DNA of 64,000 bases, from NCBI GenBank assembly GCA_964549335.1, contig CAZJUQ010000036.1, positions 55,674-119,673 of the forward strand, read 5' to 3'. The notes beneath the pieces were generated by a model. It had not been told where the DNA came from. It did not search any database and saw only the letters and a list, made by a program, of their open reading frames with translations. Position numbers and translations under genes: made by a program. Of the stretch, positions 50,520 to 60,227 are shown piece after piece (the first letter of the stretch is position 1; each line of letters begins with the position of its first letter). The stretch comes from Sulfidibacterium sp964549335 (GTDB lineage Bacteria; Bacteroidota; Bacteroidia; Bacteroidales; F082).

Positions 50520-51237
50520 AAGTTTTTTAAGTAATATTTTTTTGACATTGACAATATTGATATCCTATACGTTTGCGGCATCTGCGCAAGACATCAACAG
50601 GACGGATTCCAACGGACTAAAACAGGGCAAATGGCAAAAAACTTATTCGAACGGTGCACTGCGGTATCAAGGCACTTTTAAAAACGGCAAACCAACCGGT
50701 GAATTTAAATATTACTACCCCTCAGGCGAGATTAAAGCCGTAATAAAATACAGTACCGACGGGAAAAGCTCTTATGCAAAAACTTACAGGTTGAACGGAA
50801 ATTTGCTCGCCGAAGGAAAATACATCGAAAAAAAACGCGACAGCACATGGCTTTTTTATAGCGAAACCGACGGCAAAATCATAACGAAAAAAGAGTATAA
50901 AAACGGGAAACTCGACGGTAAAAGCATAATATTTTTCCCCGGTAAAGATATCCCTTCCGAAATTACCGAATATAAAAACGGTATGAAAAACGGTATTTCG
51001 GAAAAATTTTATACCGACGGAACGCCTTTTTCGCTGGAGACATATGTTAACGATACGCTAAACGGAAAATTCATTGTCAGATTTCCCGACGGTAAACCGC
51101 AAATAGAAGGCCAATATAAAAACGGAAACCAGTCGGGGATGTGGATTACATACGACGAAAACGGAAAAATAATAAAGAGGGAGAGATTTAACAACGGATT
51201 GCCCGTAAAGAATGACAATAAGCAAAATACCCGTTGA
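50509..51237 (+). CDS. MORN-repeat (YwqK-like) exported protein
   Basis: The 242-residue protein has a signal peptide (LTLTILISYTFAASAQ) and then nearly continuous MORN-type repeats of about 22 residues with the pattern 'GKW..Y.NG.L...G.Y..GK..G.....Y': GKWQKTYSNGALRYQGTFKN, EYKNGMKNGISEKFYTDG, GQYKNGNQSGMWITYDENGK. Databases label such proteins YwqK-like antitoxins, but no toxin gene is nearby and the signal peptide argues for an envelope location. The downstream M1 peptidase gene begins 38 bases later on the same strand. Function unknown. Confidence 0.8.
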   Translation: MNTKSFLSNIFLTLTILISYTFAASAQDINRTDSNGLKQGKWQKTYSNGALRYQGTFKNGKPTGEFKYYYPSGEIKAVIKYSTDGKSSYAKTYRLNGNLLAEGKYIEKKRDSTWLFYSETDGKIITKKEYKNGKLDGKSIIFFPGKDIPSEITEYKNGMKNGISEKFYTDGTPFSLETYVNDTLNGKFIVRFPDGKPQIEGQYKNGNQSGMWITYDENGKIIKRERFNNGLPVKNDNKQNTR

Positions 51238-51275
51238 AGTACACAGGAATGTTAAATGTAACAAAACAATAAAGA

Positions 51276-53168
51276 ATGATGAATAAATATATCTTATACA
51301 CGGTAATATTTACCATTTCGATTTTACCGTCATATTCACAAAATTACAGATGGGTACCAAACGAAATAGTAAGAGCGGTTAAAAACGGGACTCGCACGGG
51401 AAACGGGTTACCTGGACAAAAATATTGGCAAAACCATGCCGATTACAGCATCAAAGCCCGTTTAATAACCGGCGAAAGCGCCCTGGAAGGTGAAGAGAGG
51501 GTGGTATATTTCAACAACAGCCCCGACACTCTACGCAAACTGGTTATACGCCTTTATCAGGATTTTTACAAAAAAGGGTCGGCACGTTCGTGGTCGATAG
51601 GTCCCGACGACATAACGGACGGCATGAAAATAACGGATTTTACCATTAACGGAAAAAAGGAGAAATTTCCTCAAACTTTCGGCAGATACCATTACGGCAC
51701 AAACCATATGGTTAGGTTAAAAACGCCTTTGCTCCCTTCCGACTCGGTGATACTCACATTTAAATGGAAATTTCATGTCCCGCAAATCACGCGCAACAGA
51801 ATGGGAAATTACGGCAAAGGAAGGTATTTTATTGCCTACTGGTACCCGCAGATTGCCGTTTACGACGACGTGTCGGGTTGGGACAACATTGAGTTTGAGG
51901 GCATTGTGGAATTTTATAACGATTTTAACAATTACGACGTAAATATAACTGTTCCTGACGGCTACACCGTTTGGGCTACGGGGCACCTTACAAATGAGAG
52001 GGAACTCTTTTCACCGGAAATTGTACGCAGGATAAATATGGCCGGAAAATCGGACGAAATAGTTAATATTATAACACGGCAAGACTGGAAAAACAGACGG
52101 GTATTAAAAAACAACTCTGATAACACATGGCATTTCAAAGCAAAAAATATCAGTGATTTTTCTTTTGCCGCCATGCCAATGTACAACTGGGACGCCTCAT
52201 CGGTGATGGTGGATTCCTCTTCCCGCAGGCGTGTTATTGTAAGTGCCGTTTACCCCGACTCATCTAACACATTTGAAAAAGCCGCCCTCTACGCCAGAAA
52301 CAGCATAATATTCATGTCGCACAAATTACCGGGATACCCCTACCCTTTCGAACATATGACATCGGTAAGCAACGGAACCCCGTACGGTGGTATGGAAACC
52401 CCCATGATGGCAAACGACGGCGACCCCAAAGATACGGCATCGCTGCTGGGACTCATTTTTCATGAAATATCTCACTCCTATTTTCCATTTTTCATGGGAA
52501 CCAACGAAAAAAAATATGCATGGATGGACGAAGGTTGGGCAACATATCTTACCGGAATGTTTGTTACGGAATCGATTCCCGAATACGATTATTTCGGCAG
52601 AAGGGCAAAATCGTTTTCCAAATCGAACGGAAACGAGATGGAGGTACCCTTGATGTATCCCTCAAATCTTATTGCCGATTTTCCATACTACCGTACTCAC
52701 GCCTACGGACGCTCTGCACTGGCATACATGTTTTTACATAAAGCCATGGGCGACAGCCTTTTCAAAAAAGCCCTGAACGATTACATAACAATTTGGCACG
52801 GCAAACATCCCGGACCGTACGACTTTTTCAATATCTTTAACTCGGTATCACACGACGACTTGTCTTGGTTCATCAATCCATGGTTTTTTGACAAAGCCAC
52901 CGCCGACCTAAGCATCAAAAAGGTTACAAACAAAGGGCAAATTGTGATTGAAAACAGGGGTGGATTACCGCTCCCGGTAAAAGTTACATGCATTTATACC
53001 GACGGCTCAAACGATACATTTTACAAACCGGTATCGGTGTGGAAACAGGGTTACAAGGCCGTTGTCATCCAAGCCGACAGCTCTAAAACAATAATTTCGG
53101 CATATGTGGGCAGCGGCGACATTCCCGACATAAACAAATCGAATAACAGATTTGAACTGGAACCATGA
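51276..53168 (+). CDS. M1 family aminopeptidase, secreted
   Basis: The 630-residue enzyme has a signal peptide (YILYTVIFTISILPSYSQ) and the M1 layout. The substrate-binding GMETP motif occurs in TPYGGMETPMMAND, and the zinc motif is HEISH (H396, E397, H400) with E419 in WMDEGWATYL. The C-terminal region (about 545-630) is a CARDB-like beta-sandwich rather than a T9SS tail, so export beyond the periplasm is not indicated. It should remove N-terminal residues from peptides. ATG 51276 and ATG 51279 are equally possible starts. Confidence 0.92.
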   Translation: MMNKYILYTVIFTISILPSYSQNYRWVPNEIVRAVKNGTRTGNGLPGQKYWQNHADYSIKARLITGESALEGEERVVYFNNSPDTLRKLVIRLYQDFYKKGSARSWSIGPDDITDGMKITDFTINGKKEKFPQTFGRYHYGTNHMVRLKTPLLPSDSVILTFKWKFHVPQITRNRMGNYGKGRYFIAYWYPQIAVYDDVSGWDNIEFEGIVEFYNDFNNYDVNITVPDGYTVWATGHLTNERELFSPEIVRRINMAGKSDEIVNIITRQDWKNRRVLKNNSDNTWHFKAKNISDFSFAAMPMYNWDASSVMVDSSSRRRVIVSAVYPDSSNTFEKAALYARNSIIFMSHKLPGYPYPFEHMTSVSNGTPYGGMETPMMANDGDPKDTASLLGLIFHEISHSYFPFFMGTNEKKYAWMDEGWATYLTGMFVTESIPEYDYFGRRAKSFSKSNGNEMEVPLMYPSNLIADFPYYRTHAYGRSALAYMFLHKAMGDSLFKKALNDYITIWHGKHPGPYDFFNIFNSVSHDDLSWFINPWFFDKATADLSIKKVTNKGQIVIENRGGLPLPVKVTCIYTDGSNDTFYKPVSVWKQGYKAVVIQADSSKTIISAYVGSGDIPDINKSNNRFELEP

Positions 53169-53217
53169 TATCGGTTTAGGTTAAATAATAGTGTTTTAAA
53201 ATCCATTAAAAAAAGTG

Positions 53218-54885
53218 ATGAAACAAACAGTTGCCACATTAATATTATTTTTTGTTTTCAGGATTTTACCTGCACAGATAGCACCTTACTGCTACTACGT
53301 ACAGTTTACCGACAAAAACAATTCTCCATACTCCGTTGAACAACCCCAAATGTTTTTAACACAAAGGGCAATAGAGAGACGTCAAAAGCAAAATATTCCC
53401 GTAACCGAAAACGATTTGCCGGTAAACCCGCAATATATTCAAGGCGTTGCGGAAACAGGAGCTAAAATTATAAACCCAACACGTTGGCTAAACGGAGTAA
53501 CCGTTTACACTACCGACAGCAATGTACTGAATGCAATAAGAGCTTTGCCTTACGTAAAAAGCACTCTCTTTTTACCTCATCCCAAAACAAAAATAAAGAA
53601 AGAATATTTCGAAAACGAAAGCGTTGAAAACAGAGGTGCTCCTACGGCAGAAAAGAACCTTAAAAACGGCAACTCTTTTGATTACGGATTTGCATATAAT
53701 CAAATAAAACAGATTAACGGAATAGGACTGCACGACATTAATCTCAAAGGACAAGGAATGGTCATTGCCATTCTCGATGCCGGGTTTATCGGTGCCGATA
53801 CCATGAGCATGTTCGACTCACTTTGGGCAAATAACCGTATTTTGGGCACCAAAGATTTTGTTAATCCCGGCGGCAGCGTCTTTAACGTAATGACTCACGG
53901 AATGGAAGTATTATCAACCATGGGAGCGAACATCCCCGGATTGATGACAGGAACGGCACCGCAAGCATCTTACTGGCTTTTGAAAACAGAAAACGGATAT
54001 TACGAAAATGTTATTGAAGAGTACAACTGGCTTTCAGGAGCCGAATTTGCCGACAGCGTTGGTGCCGACATCATTAACAGTTCGCTGGGTTATATCACTT
54101 TCAACAATCAAAACTTTTCGCATACCTACAAAGACATGGACGGCAACACCTGTATCTCAACCGTTGCCGCCGATATTGCCGCAAGCAAAGGTATTATTGT
54201 TGTAAACAGTGCCGGAAACAGCGGTAACAATCACAATTTCCCATGGATTGGCGCCCCCGCCGATGCCGACAGCATCTTGACGGTAGGTGCCGTTGACTCT
54301 TCGGGAAGACGTGCAAGTTTCAGTTCGAAAGGCCCCACATACGACGGCAGGATAAAACCCGTAATAATGGCTCAAGGAGCTAAAGCAACGGTAGCAAACT
54401 TAAACGGCGGCACCACCACAGCGTCGGGGACATCGTTTTCGTCTCCGATAATAGCGGGAATGACAGCCTGCTTGTGGCAAAACCACAAGGAGCTCAACAA
54501 CATGGAAATAATAGATGCCATTATAGAGAGCGCTTCGCACCATGAAACTCCCGATAACATGACAGGTTACGGAATCCCCGACTATGTAAAAGCCAACAAA
54601 ATATTACACGACAGAAAAAACCATACGGAGATAAAGGGCCTTGCAACAATTTATCCCAACCCTTTTACTGACTTTTTTTCGATAAAGGTAAAAAAGGAAG
54701 GCTCTTTCTCTTTTGAATTGATAAGCATGACGGGAAAAACCGTTTACAAACAAAAATTTAATTCCGCCCGATACGGTGTGTTTAATGTAAACAATCCTCA
54801 GGTATCAAAATTGCCGGTAGGAATATATATGCTGAAAATAGACAACGGCAACCAATTTCAAACAATAAAAATTGTTAAGCAATAA
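53218..54885 (+). CDS. Secreted subtilisin-like S8 peptidase with T9SS type A sorting domain
   Basis: The 555-residue protease has a signal peptide (LILFFVFRILPAQ), a propeptide-like region to about residue 175, and a complete catalytic triad: D187 in AILDAGFIG, H227 in VMTHGMEVL and S406 in SGTSFSSPIIAG. The oxyanion asparagine is in VVNSAGNSG. The C-terminal 80 residues are a T9SS type A sorting tail (ATIYPNPFTDFFSIK ... LPVGIYMLKIDNGNQ). It should be exported across the outer membrane and digest proteins outside the cell. The frame also opens at a GTG one codon earlier (53215); ATG 53218 is chosen. Confidence 0.94.
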   Translation: MKQTVATLILFFVFRILPAQIAPYCYYVQFTDKNNSPYSVEQPQMFLTQRAIERRQKQNIPVTENDLPVNPQYIQGVAETGAKIINPTRWLNGVTVYTTDSNVLNAIRALPYVKSTLFLPHPKTKIKKEYFENESVENRGAPTAEKNLKNGNSFDYGFAYNQIKQINGIGLHDINLKGQGMVIAILDAGFIGADTMSMFDSLWANNRILGTKDFVNPGGSVFNVMTHGMEVLSTMGANIPGLMTGTAPQASYWLLKTENGYYENVIEEYNWLSGAEFADSVGADIINSSLGYITFNNQNFSHTYKDMDGNTCISTVAADIAASKGIIVVNSAGNSGNNHNFPWIGAPADADSILTVGAVDSSGRRASFSSKGPTYDGRIKPVIMAQGAKATVANLNGGTTTASGTSFSSPIIAGMTACLWQNHKELNNMEIIDAIIESASHHETPDNMTGYGIPDYVKANKILHDRKNHTEIKGLATIYPNPFTDFFSIKVKKEGSFSFELISMTGKTVYKQKFNSARYGVFNVNNPQVSKLPVGIYMLKIDNGNQFQTIKIVKQ

Positions 54886-54973
54886 CATGTAAAAGCCAAA
54901 AGACAGCGCCGGTTTGTCAGTGTCGATTTCCCGTTTCAATAACAAAACCGTTTTTTAACAAACAAAAGAGGCT

Positions 54974-55984
54974 CTACGGAACAATCAGTATTTTTCCTGC
55001 CGACATATTTGTAATATAATCACGCAATCCGCGCACTATACTGTCCATGCCTGTTTCGCCCTGAATTTCCGTAAAATAATCTCCCGATATGAACTTTTTC
55101 TGTAGTTTGTCCGTAATTTTGTCAAACTCCCTTCTGTTCAAATTGCTTTTCCACATGGGTAAATTGAAACCCGTAACAACCTTATTTTTGAAAATAACAT
55201 CCATTGTATCGAAATCGGACAGCCATTTGTTTGACAACCCGCCAAATACCACCAATTTGGAATTTGGCGGCAAAGCATTAAACATTGTTCCGCCCAGTTT
55301 CCCTCCCACGGCGTCAAAGGCGACGGTGGCTCCCGTTTTATTGCACAACTCTTTAAGCTCCGACTCAAAACCGGGGGAATTTTCATTCAGCACATATTTT
55401 ACTCCTGTTGAAATCAACTTTTTTACACTCTCCTCTTTCCTCACAATGTCGATTACCTCCATACCATTTTCGCGAGCCATTTTCCGTACAAAAGCCGCCA
55501 CCTGCCCTCCCGAGGCATTTTGAACAATGGCTTTTGCATCGTGTTTTACCGCCGTTTCCACCAGTGCATATGCCGTTAACGGATTTACGGCAAAACATGC
55601 TGCCTGTTTTATATCCATTTTATCGTTCAAAAGAATAATATCATCCTTGTTGACAACAGTATATTGCGACCAACTTCCCACACTATCATTCTGAATAAAA
55701 AAACTCACCTTCTTTCCTATGAGGTGTTTTGTTTTGTCCGACCCCGTATCTTCAACAATTCCGGCTCCTTCAAATCCCGGTATCGCAGGCAAAGGTTTTA
55801 CAATATTGTATCCGCCTTGCAAAAAGGCTATATCAGACGGATTGCACGGTGCAGCAAAAACCTTTATCAACAAATCCTCTTCCGACAATCCGGGCAACAC
55901 GGTTTCAGCACTTTTCAAACCAAGCAATGCCCTTATTATGTTTTTGTTATACTGCCGAAGTATTACCGCTTTGGTCTTTTTCAT
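54974..55984 (-). CDS. MDR-superfamily (zinc-type) alcohol dehydrogenase / enoyl reductase-like protein
   Basis: The 336-residue protein fits medium-chain dehydrogenase/reductases of the quinone oxidoreductase and MECR-like branch: GroES-like N-terminal half (LLIKVFAAPCNPSDIAFLQG, IPGFEGAGIVEDTG), a Rossmann segment (AIVQNASGGQVAAFVRKMAR) and an NADPH-binding C-terminal half (ATVAFDAVGGKLGGTM, LVVFGGLSN). I see no structural zinc cysteine cluster, so it is probably a zinc-free reductase using NADPH. The substrate is unknown and the neighbours give no hint. Confidence 0.85.
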   Translation of the reverse strand: MKKTKAVILRQYNKNIIRALLGLKSAETVLPGLSEEDLLIKVFAAPCNPSDIAFLQGGYNIVKPLPAIPGFEGAGIVEDTGSDKTKHLIGKKVSFFIQNDSVGSWSQYTVVNKDDIILLNDKMDIKQAACFAVNPLTAYALVETAVKHDAKAIVQNASGGQVAAFVRKMARENGMEVIDIVRKEESVKKLISTGVKYVLNENSPGFESELKELCNKTGATVAFDAVGGKLGGTMFNALPPNSKLVVFGGLSNKWLSDFDTMDVIFKNKVVTGFNLPMWKSNLNRREFDKITDKLQKKFISGDYFTEIQGETGMDSIVRGLRDYITNMSAGKILIVP

Positions 55985-56120
55985 GGATTTTTATTTTTAT
56001 TCGTTCGTTAATACCGTACAGAAATAATAATTTATTTCGTTTACGTTAATCGTTGTAACGGATTACACTACAGTTTTTCCGTTATTTCAAAAAGCGACAA
56101 AAAGAGATATCGGTACGAGG

Positions 56121-56699
56121 TCACTTCTCCAGAAAACCGGTTACCGTTTCAACAACCTCTTTCACGGCACATTCCAAATCATCGTTTATTATCACCTTAT
56201 CAAATTCCTTTTCGTACTCCAACTCCTTTTTTGCCCGCGCCAATCTTTTTTTCAAGCTCTCTTCATCTTCGGTACTTCTTTTTTTAAGGCGTTGCTCCAG
56301 CACTTCAGGTGAAGGAGGTTTAACAAAAATTGCAAGCGCATTGTCGCCGAAAATCCTTTTGATATTTATACCTCCAAGCACATCCACATCAAAAACCACC
56401 GTTTTTCCCTCGTTTGCAAGTCTTTCCACTTCGCTTGCCAGCGTACCGTAATACTGTCCGGGATAGACCTCTTCCCATTCAATAAATGCACCTTCATCAA
56501 TTTTTTTCTTAAATTCTTCAACGGTTAAAAAATAGTAATCCACACCGTTTTTTTCGCCTTTGCGCGGAGCACGGCTCGTTGCCGACACCGAAAACGACAA
56601 ACCCGGAACTTTTTCCATCAAGCGGTGAACCAATGTGGTTTTGCCCGCTCCCGACGGCGCCGAAAATATGACAACTTTTGCTTTTCTCTTCACTAACAA
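56121..56699 (-). CDS. gmk: Guanylate kinase
   Basis: The 192-residue enzyme converts GMP to GDP. The P-loop is FSAPSGAGKTTLVHRLM, followed by the GMP-binding region SVSATSRAPRKGEKNGVDYY, EWEEVYPGQYYGT and the VVFDVDVLGG strand. The C-terminal lid region KKRSTEDEESLKKRLARAKKE is complete. Length is normal. The start lies 7 bases after the yicC stop, so these two minus-strand genes form one unit, a pairing known in many bacteria. Confidence 0.97.
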   Translation of the reverse strand: MLVKRKAKVVIFSAPSGAGKTTLVHRLMEKVPGLSFSVSATSRAPRKGEKNGVDYYFLTVEEFKKKIDEGAFIEWEEVYPGQYYGTLASEVERLANEGKTVVFDVDVLGGINIKRIFGDNALAIFVKPPSPEVLEQRLKKRSTEDEESLKKRLARAKKELEYEKEFDKVIINDDLECAVKEVVETVTGFLEK

Positions 56700-56706
56700 C
56701 TAATTT

Positions 56707-57582
56707 TTACAATATGTTATACAACTGCTCTTTAATTTTTTCCAATTCATCTTTCATCAATACTACAATCCGTTGCAAATCGGCATCGTTTGCTTTGGAA
56801 CCGAGGGTATTTATTTCGCGTCCTATCTCCTGGGCCACAAAATTCAGTTTTTTACCGCTGTTCTCCTCACTCTCCATTATCTCCAAAAAATAGTCGCAAT
56901 GTTTCTTCAGGCGTATTTTCTCTTCGGTAATATCCAACTTTTCCATGTAATATATCATCTCTTGCTCAAGCCTTTCAGGGTTCACACCCGTTCCTTCCAA
57001 AAATTCGGATATATGTTTTTGTATTCTCTCTTTAATGCGCACAATTCTCTCTTTTTCGTAACCGTCAACACGCCGTAACAATTCAACTATTTTTAAAATA
57101 CGTTTTTTCAAATCGCCTTTTAGAACTTCGCCTTCATGCTTGCGGAAAGCATCAACCTTTTGTGCGGCATTTTCAATATTCGATAAAATAAATTTCCAAA
57201 CCTCATCATCAATCTCCTTCTCTTTGGTTACGAAAATTTCGGGCACCTTCATCAATAGCGAAAGGTAATCGGTATTGCCGTCAATATTTAATTCTTTGCC
57301 CAGATTGCGTATTTGCAAATAAAATTGTTTTGCAGCCTCTTTGTCTATTTCGGGTATCTCTTTGTAATTTTGGTCGTTATACAAAACAAACACGTCTATT
57401 TTTCCCCTGACGAGAAGCCCCGTCAGAAAACTTCTTATTTCGGGTTCTTTTTCTTTTAAGAAGGAAGGGGTTCGCAAATTGATGTCGGTTTGCTTTCCGT
57501 TTAAGGTACGTATTTCAACCGACACCGATTTCCCTTGACTCTCCTCAACGGATTTTCCGTATCCCGTCATCGATTTTATCAT
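56707..57582 (-). CDS. yicC: YicC/YloC family endoribonuclease
   Basis: The 291-residue protein matches YicC: the invariant start MIKSMTGYGKSVEESQGKSV, the middle segment LNGKQTDINLRTPSF, and the conserved C-terminal stretch KLNFVAQEIGREINTLGSKA. YicC proteins are reported to be RNA endonucleases that affect small-RNA and message stability. The gene is upstream of gmk, as in other genomes. The 125-base gap to the divergent TPR gene holds that gene's promoter; I do not see a clean promoter for yicC. Confidence 0.94.
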   Translation of the reverse strand: MIKSMTGYGKSVEESQGKSVSVEIRTLNGKQTDINLRTPSFLKEKEPEIRSFLTGLLVRGKIDVFVLYNDQNYKEIPEIDKEAAKQFYLQIRNLGKELNIDGNTDYLSLLMKVPEIFVTKEKEIDDEVWKFILSNIENAAQKVDAFRKHEGEVLKGDLKKRILKIVELLRRVDGYEKERIVRIKERIQKHISEFLEGTGVNPERLEQEMIYYMEKLDITEEKIRLKKHCDYFLEIMESEENSGKKLNFVAQEIGREINTLGSKANDADLQRIVVLMKDELEKIKEQLYNIL

Positions 57583-57671
57583 AATAAAAACTCAATTAAT
57601 ATTATTGTTCAAAAATAAAAAAACTAAAACACGGTTAAACAGGCTTTTTTAAAACTTTATTAACTCAATAT

Positions 57672-57702
57672 TTTGAAAACAGGAAATATTACAATACTTT
57701 TG
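57672..57702 (+). promoter_or_regulatory. Promoter of the TPR protein with almost no leader
   Basis: TTTG (57672-57675), 19 bases and TACTTTTG (57695-57702) form a near-ideal Bacteroidota promoter. The ATG at 57708 is only five bases after the -7 box, so the expected start site falls within about three bases of the start codon. Confidence 0.6.
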
Positions 57703-57707
57703 CCATT

Positions 57708-59096
57708 ATGAAACGTTTTCAGGCATATTTTGTTTTGTTTTTGTTACCTTCGGTTCTGTTTGCCGATTCGCTGGTTAAGCTCGACAGTTTGCAAAAAAAA
57801 CTGTCGAATGTAAAGGGAATTGAAAAAGCCGAAATTTTGATAGAATTATCGGAAGTAACACGTAACATATCGTTTTCCGATTGCATAAATTACGGTTTGG
57901 AAGCCGTAAACATTGCCCTGAATGAGAAAAATTACGATATTGCAGGTAAAGGATACAAATCGCTAGGGGTAAGTTGCTATTATGCCGGCGATTTGCACCG
58001 TGCCTTCGATTATTACAAATCGGGGCTTAAATACTACAAAATTGCCGGCAACCTGAAAGGGATGTCCGATTGCATTAACAACATCGGACTTCTTTACGAT
58101 ACCTGGTCGAAATACGATTCGGCATATTACTACTACAACAAATCGCTTTTGCTCGAAGAAAAACTAAATAACAAACAGGGGATGGCACTGTCGTTAATCA
58201 ACATGGGAAATATCAACTATTACCGTAAAAATTTCAAAAAAGCTCTTGACAACTATTACCGTGCAATGCTGCTTTTCAAAGAAACGGGCGATGTAAAGGG
58301 TGAAGCGATGACATTTAACAGCCTCGGAATAATTTACTGGTATTGGGACCAACCCGGAAAAGCATTGAAATATTTTAAAGAAGCCGACTCGATTTACTCT
58401 TCGGTAAAAGAATACAGGGGATTGTCTCGCGTTTACATCAATATGGCGGAAATTTACAACAACATATACAAAGAATACAAAAAGTCCCTCTTTTATTATA
58501 AAAAAGCCCTTGACTTAAAACGCAAACTCGACGACAAAGAGGGTATTGCACTTGTTTATAACGACATAGGCTCGCTTGAAGGAAATATGGAAAACATTCA
58601 AGGGGCAATGAAATATTTCAAAAAAAGCTACGAAATATATTCCGAATTAAACAACAAAAGAGGGCTTGCAATGGTTTTGCACAATTTCGGAAAGATATAC
58701 CAAAAACAAAAAAGATATAAAAAGGCGATAGAATATTACAAACAAAGTTTGGATTACGCCGAAAGAATAGGACTGTCGGAATATATTACAAATAATTACG
58801 AAGGACTTTTCAGATGTTACGCCGCATTGCACGACACCGAAAACTTCGAAAAATATTACGACATGTTTTCGTTAAGCCAAGACAGCCTGAACGAGAAATT
58901 GCAAAAAGCTCAAATATCCGAAATAGAGGCTAAATATAAAGTTAACGAGCTCATCAAAGAGAATTACAATATACGTAAAGAAAAAGAGGCAAAAGAGAAA
59001 AAGCTGGAAAATTACCGCCTTATTTTTACCGCTGCCGTAGGATTGGTAATTTTATTGTTATTTACATACGTTTTGTTTTTCCGCATCAAAAAGTAG
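57708..59096 (+). CDS. TPR-repeat membrane protein, sensor-like, no kinase domain
   Basis: The 462-residue protein has a signal peptide (FVLFLLPSVLFAD), about eight tetratricopeptide repeats (for example INNIGLLYDTWSKYDSAYYY and YNDIGSLEGNMENIQGAMKY), a coiled coil and one membrane segment (LIFTAAVGLVILLLFTYVLF), and then ends at FRIKK. This is the same architecture as the TPR histidine kinase near 42 kb, but it stops where the kinase domain would start. It may be a stand-alone sensor that partners another kinase, or a truncated relative. No decayed kinase frame is visible downstream. Confidence 0.82.
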   Translation: MKRFQAYFVLFLLPSVLFADSLVKLDSLQKKLSNVKGIEKAEILIELSEVTRNISFSDCINYGLEAVNIALNEKNYDIAGKGYKSLGVSCYYAGDLHRAFDYYKSGLKYYKIAGNLKGMSDCINNIGLLYDTWSKYDSAYYYYNKSLLLEEKLNNKQGMALSLINMGNINYYRKNFKKALDNYYRAMLLFKETGDVKGEAMTFNSLGIIYWYWDQPGKALKYFKEADSIYSSVKEYRGLSRVYINMAEIYNNIYKEYKKSLFYYKKALDLKRKLDDKEGIALVYNDIGSLEGNMENIQGAMKYFKKSYEIYSELNNKRGLAMVLHNFGKIYQKQKRYKKAIEYYKQSLDYAERIGLSEYITNNYEGLFRCYAALHDTENFEKYYDMFSLSQDSLNEKLQKAQISEIEAKYKVNELIKENYNIRKEKEAKEKKLENYRLIFTAAVGLVILLLFTYVLFFRIKK

Positions 59097-59121
59097 CATT
59101 AAATTATCTTTTATTGTTCTT

Positions 59122-59135
59122 TGCAAACGATTGAA
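59122..59135. promoter_or_regulatory. LacI-type operator-like site upstream of the LacI gene
   Basis: TGCAAACGATTGAA matches the LacI-family consensus TGNAANCGNTTNCA at 9 of 10 specified positions and lies 52 bases before the ATG. Position and wording suggest self-regulation. It is predicted from consensus only. Confidence 0.45.
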
Positions 59136-59186
59136 TAAAAGGTTTTTTTATCGCACATCTTATTTTTTTTTATTTTAGCGCCGCAC

Positions 59187-60194
59187 ATGAAGAAACAAAT
59201 TACCATAAAAGATATTGCCGAAAAATTAAACATTTCGGTTTCAACGGTTTCAAGGGCATTGAAAGACCATCCCGACATAAGTCTAAAAACCAGGGAAGCC
59301 GTTAAAGAACTTGCCAAATTGCTGGGATACAAACCTAACAGAATTGCCTTAAACCTTAAAAACAGTAAAACAAACACAATAGGTTTGCTAATTCCCGAAA
59401 CACAACACAATTTTTTTTCGACAATAATAAACGGTATAGAAGAGGTTTGTTACGAAAACGATTACAACGTAATGGTTTTTCAGTCGAACGAATCTTATAT
59501 GCGTGAAGTGTTAAATACGCAATCGCTAATATCAAACCGTGTTGACGGCATTCTGGCATCATTTTCTAAAGACACGCATGATTTCTCCCATTTCAAACAA
59601 ATTCTTGAAAATGAGATTCCACTTGTTTTTTTCGACAGGATATTAAAAGATTTCGGCGCCGATACCGTTTCGGTGGACGACTACCGTGGGGCATACCAGG
59701 CGGTAAGCCATTTGATAGAAAAAGGGTGTAAAAGAATAGCTATATATTCGGCTCCCCAACATCTTATAATAGGCAAAAACAGACTTAAAGGATACAAAGA
59801 TGCCCTGGAAGCACACGGAATACCCTACACCAATGATCTTGTTTACGCCTGCGACTCGTTCGAAGATTCCATAAAAATTTCGCGAAGCGTCCTTAAGAAA
59901 AAAGACAGACCCGACGCCATTTTTGCCGTTAACGACATCAGTGCCCTCGGTGCCATGAAAGTTGCAAAAGGTCTCGGAATATCAATCCCCGCGGAATTTA
60001 AACTGGTAGGTTTCGAAAACAGCATCAGCTCTTACCTGTGCGACCCCGAATTGACTACTGTTGACCAGTTCGGGTTTGAACTGGGAAAAAGTGCGGCACA
60101 ACTCCTCATGAAAAGGATAAACGGTAACAATTTCAATTACGAACCCGAACATATTGTAATAAAAACACAACTTATTCCGAGAGGCACAACCTGA
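59187..60194 (+). CDS. LacI family transcriptional regulator
   Basis: The 335-residue protein begins with the LacI helix-turn-helix (TIKDIAEKLNISVSTVSRAL) and hinge (GYKPNRIALNLKNSKTNTIG), followed by the periplasmic-binding-protein-like effector domain (IGLLIPETQHNFFSTIINGI, DGILASFSKDTHD, FDRILKDFGADTVSVDDYRG, FAVNDISALGAMKVAKGLGI). The length is typical. Its partner gene, convergent across a 276-base gap, is a secreted GH13 amylase, so an alpha-glucan breakdown product such as maltose is the likely signal. Operator-like sites at 59122, 60228 and 63403 fit a regulator controlling itself and the amylase. The effector is inferred. Confidence 0.92.
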   Translation: MKKQITIKDIAEKLNISVSTVSRALKDHPDISLKTREAVKELAKLLGYKPNRIALNLKNSKTNTIGLLIPETQHNFFSTIINGIEEVCYENDYNVMVFQSNESYMREVLNTQSLISNRVDGILASFSKDTHDFSHFKQILENEIPLVFFDRILKDFGADTVSVDDYRGAYQAVSHLIEKGCKRIAIYSAPQHLIIGKNRLKGYKDALEAHGIPYTNDLVYACDSFEDSIKISRSVLKKKDRPDAIFAVNDISALGAMKVAKGLGISIPAEFKLVGFENSISSYLCDPELTTVDQFGFELGKSAAQLLMKRINGNNFNYEPEHIVIKTQLIPRGTT

Positions 60195-60227
60195 TTTATC
60201 CCTTTTTTTGTTCAGGGCTCTTCCCAA

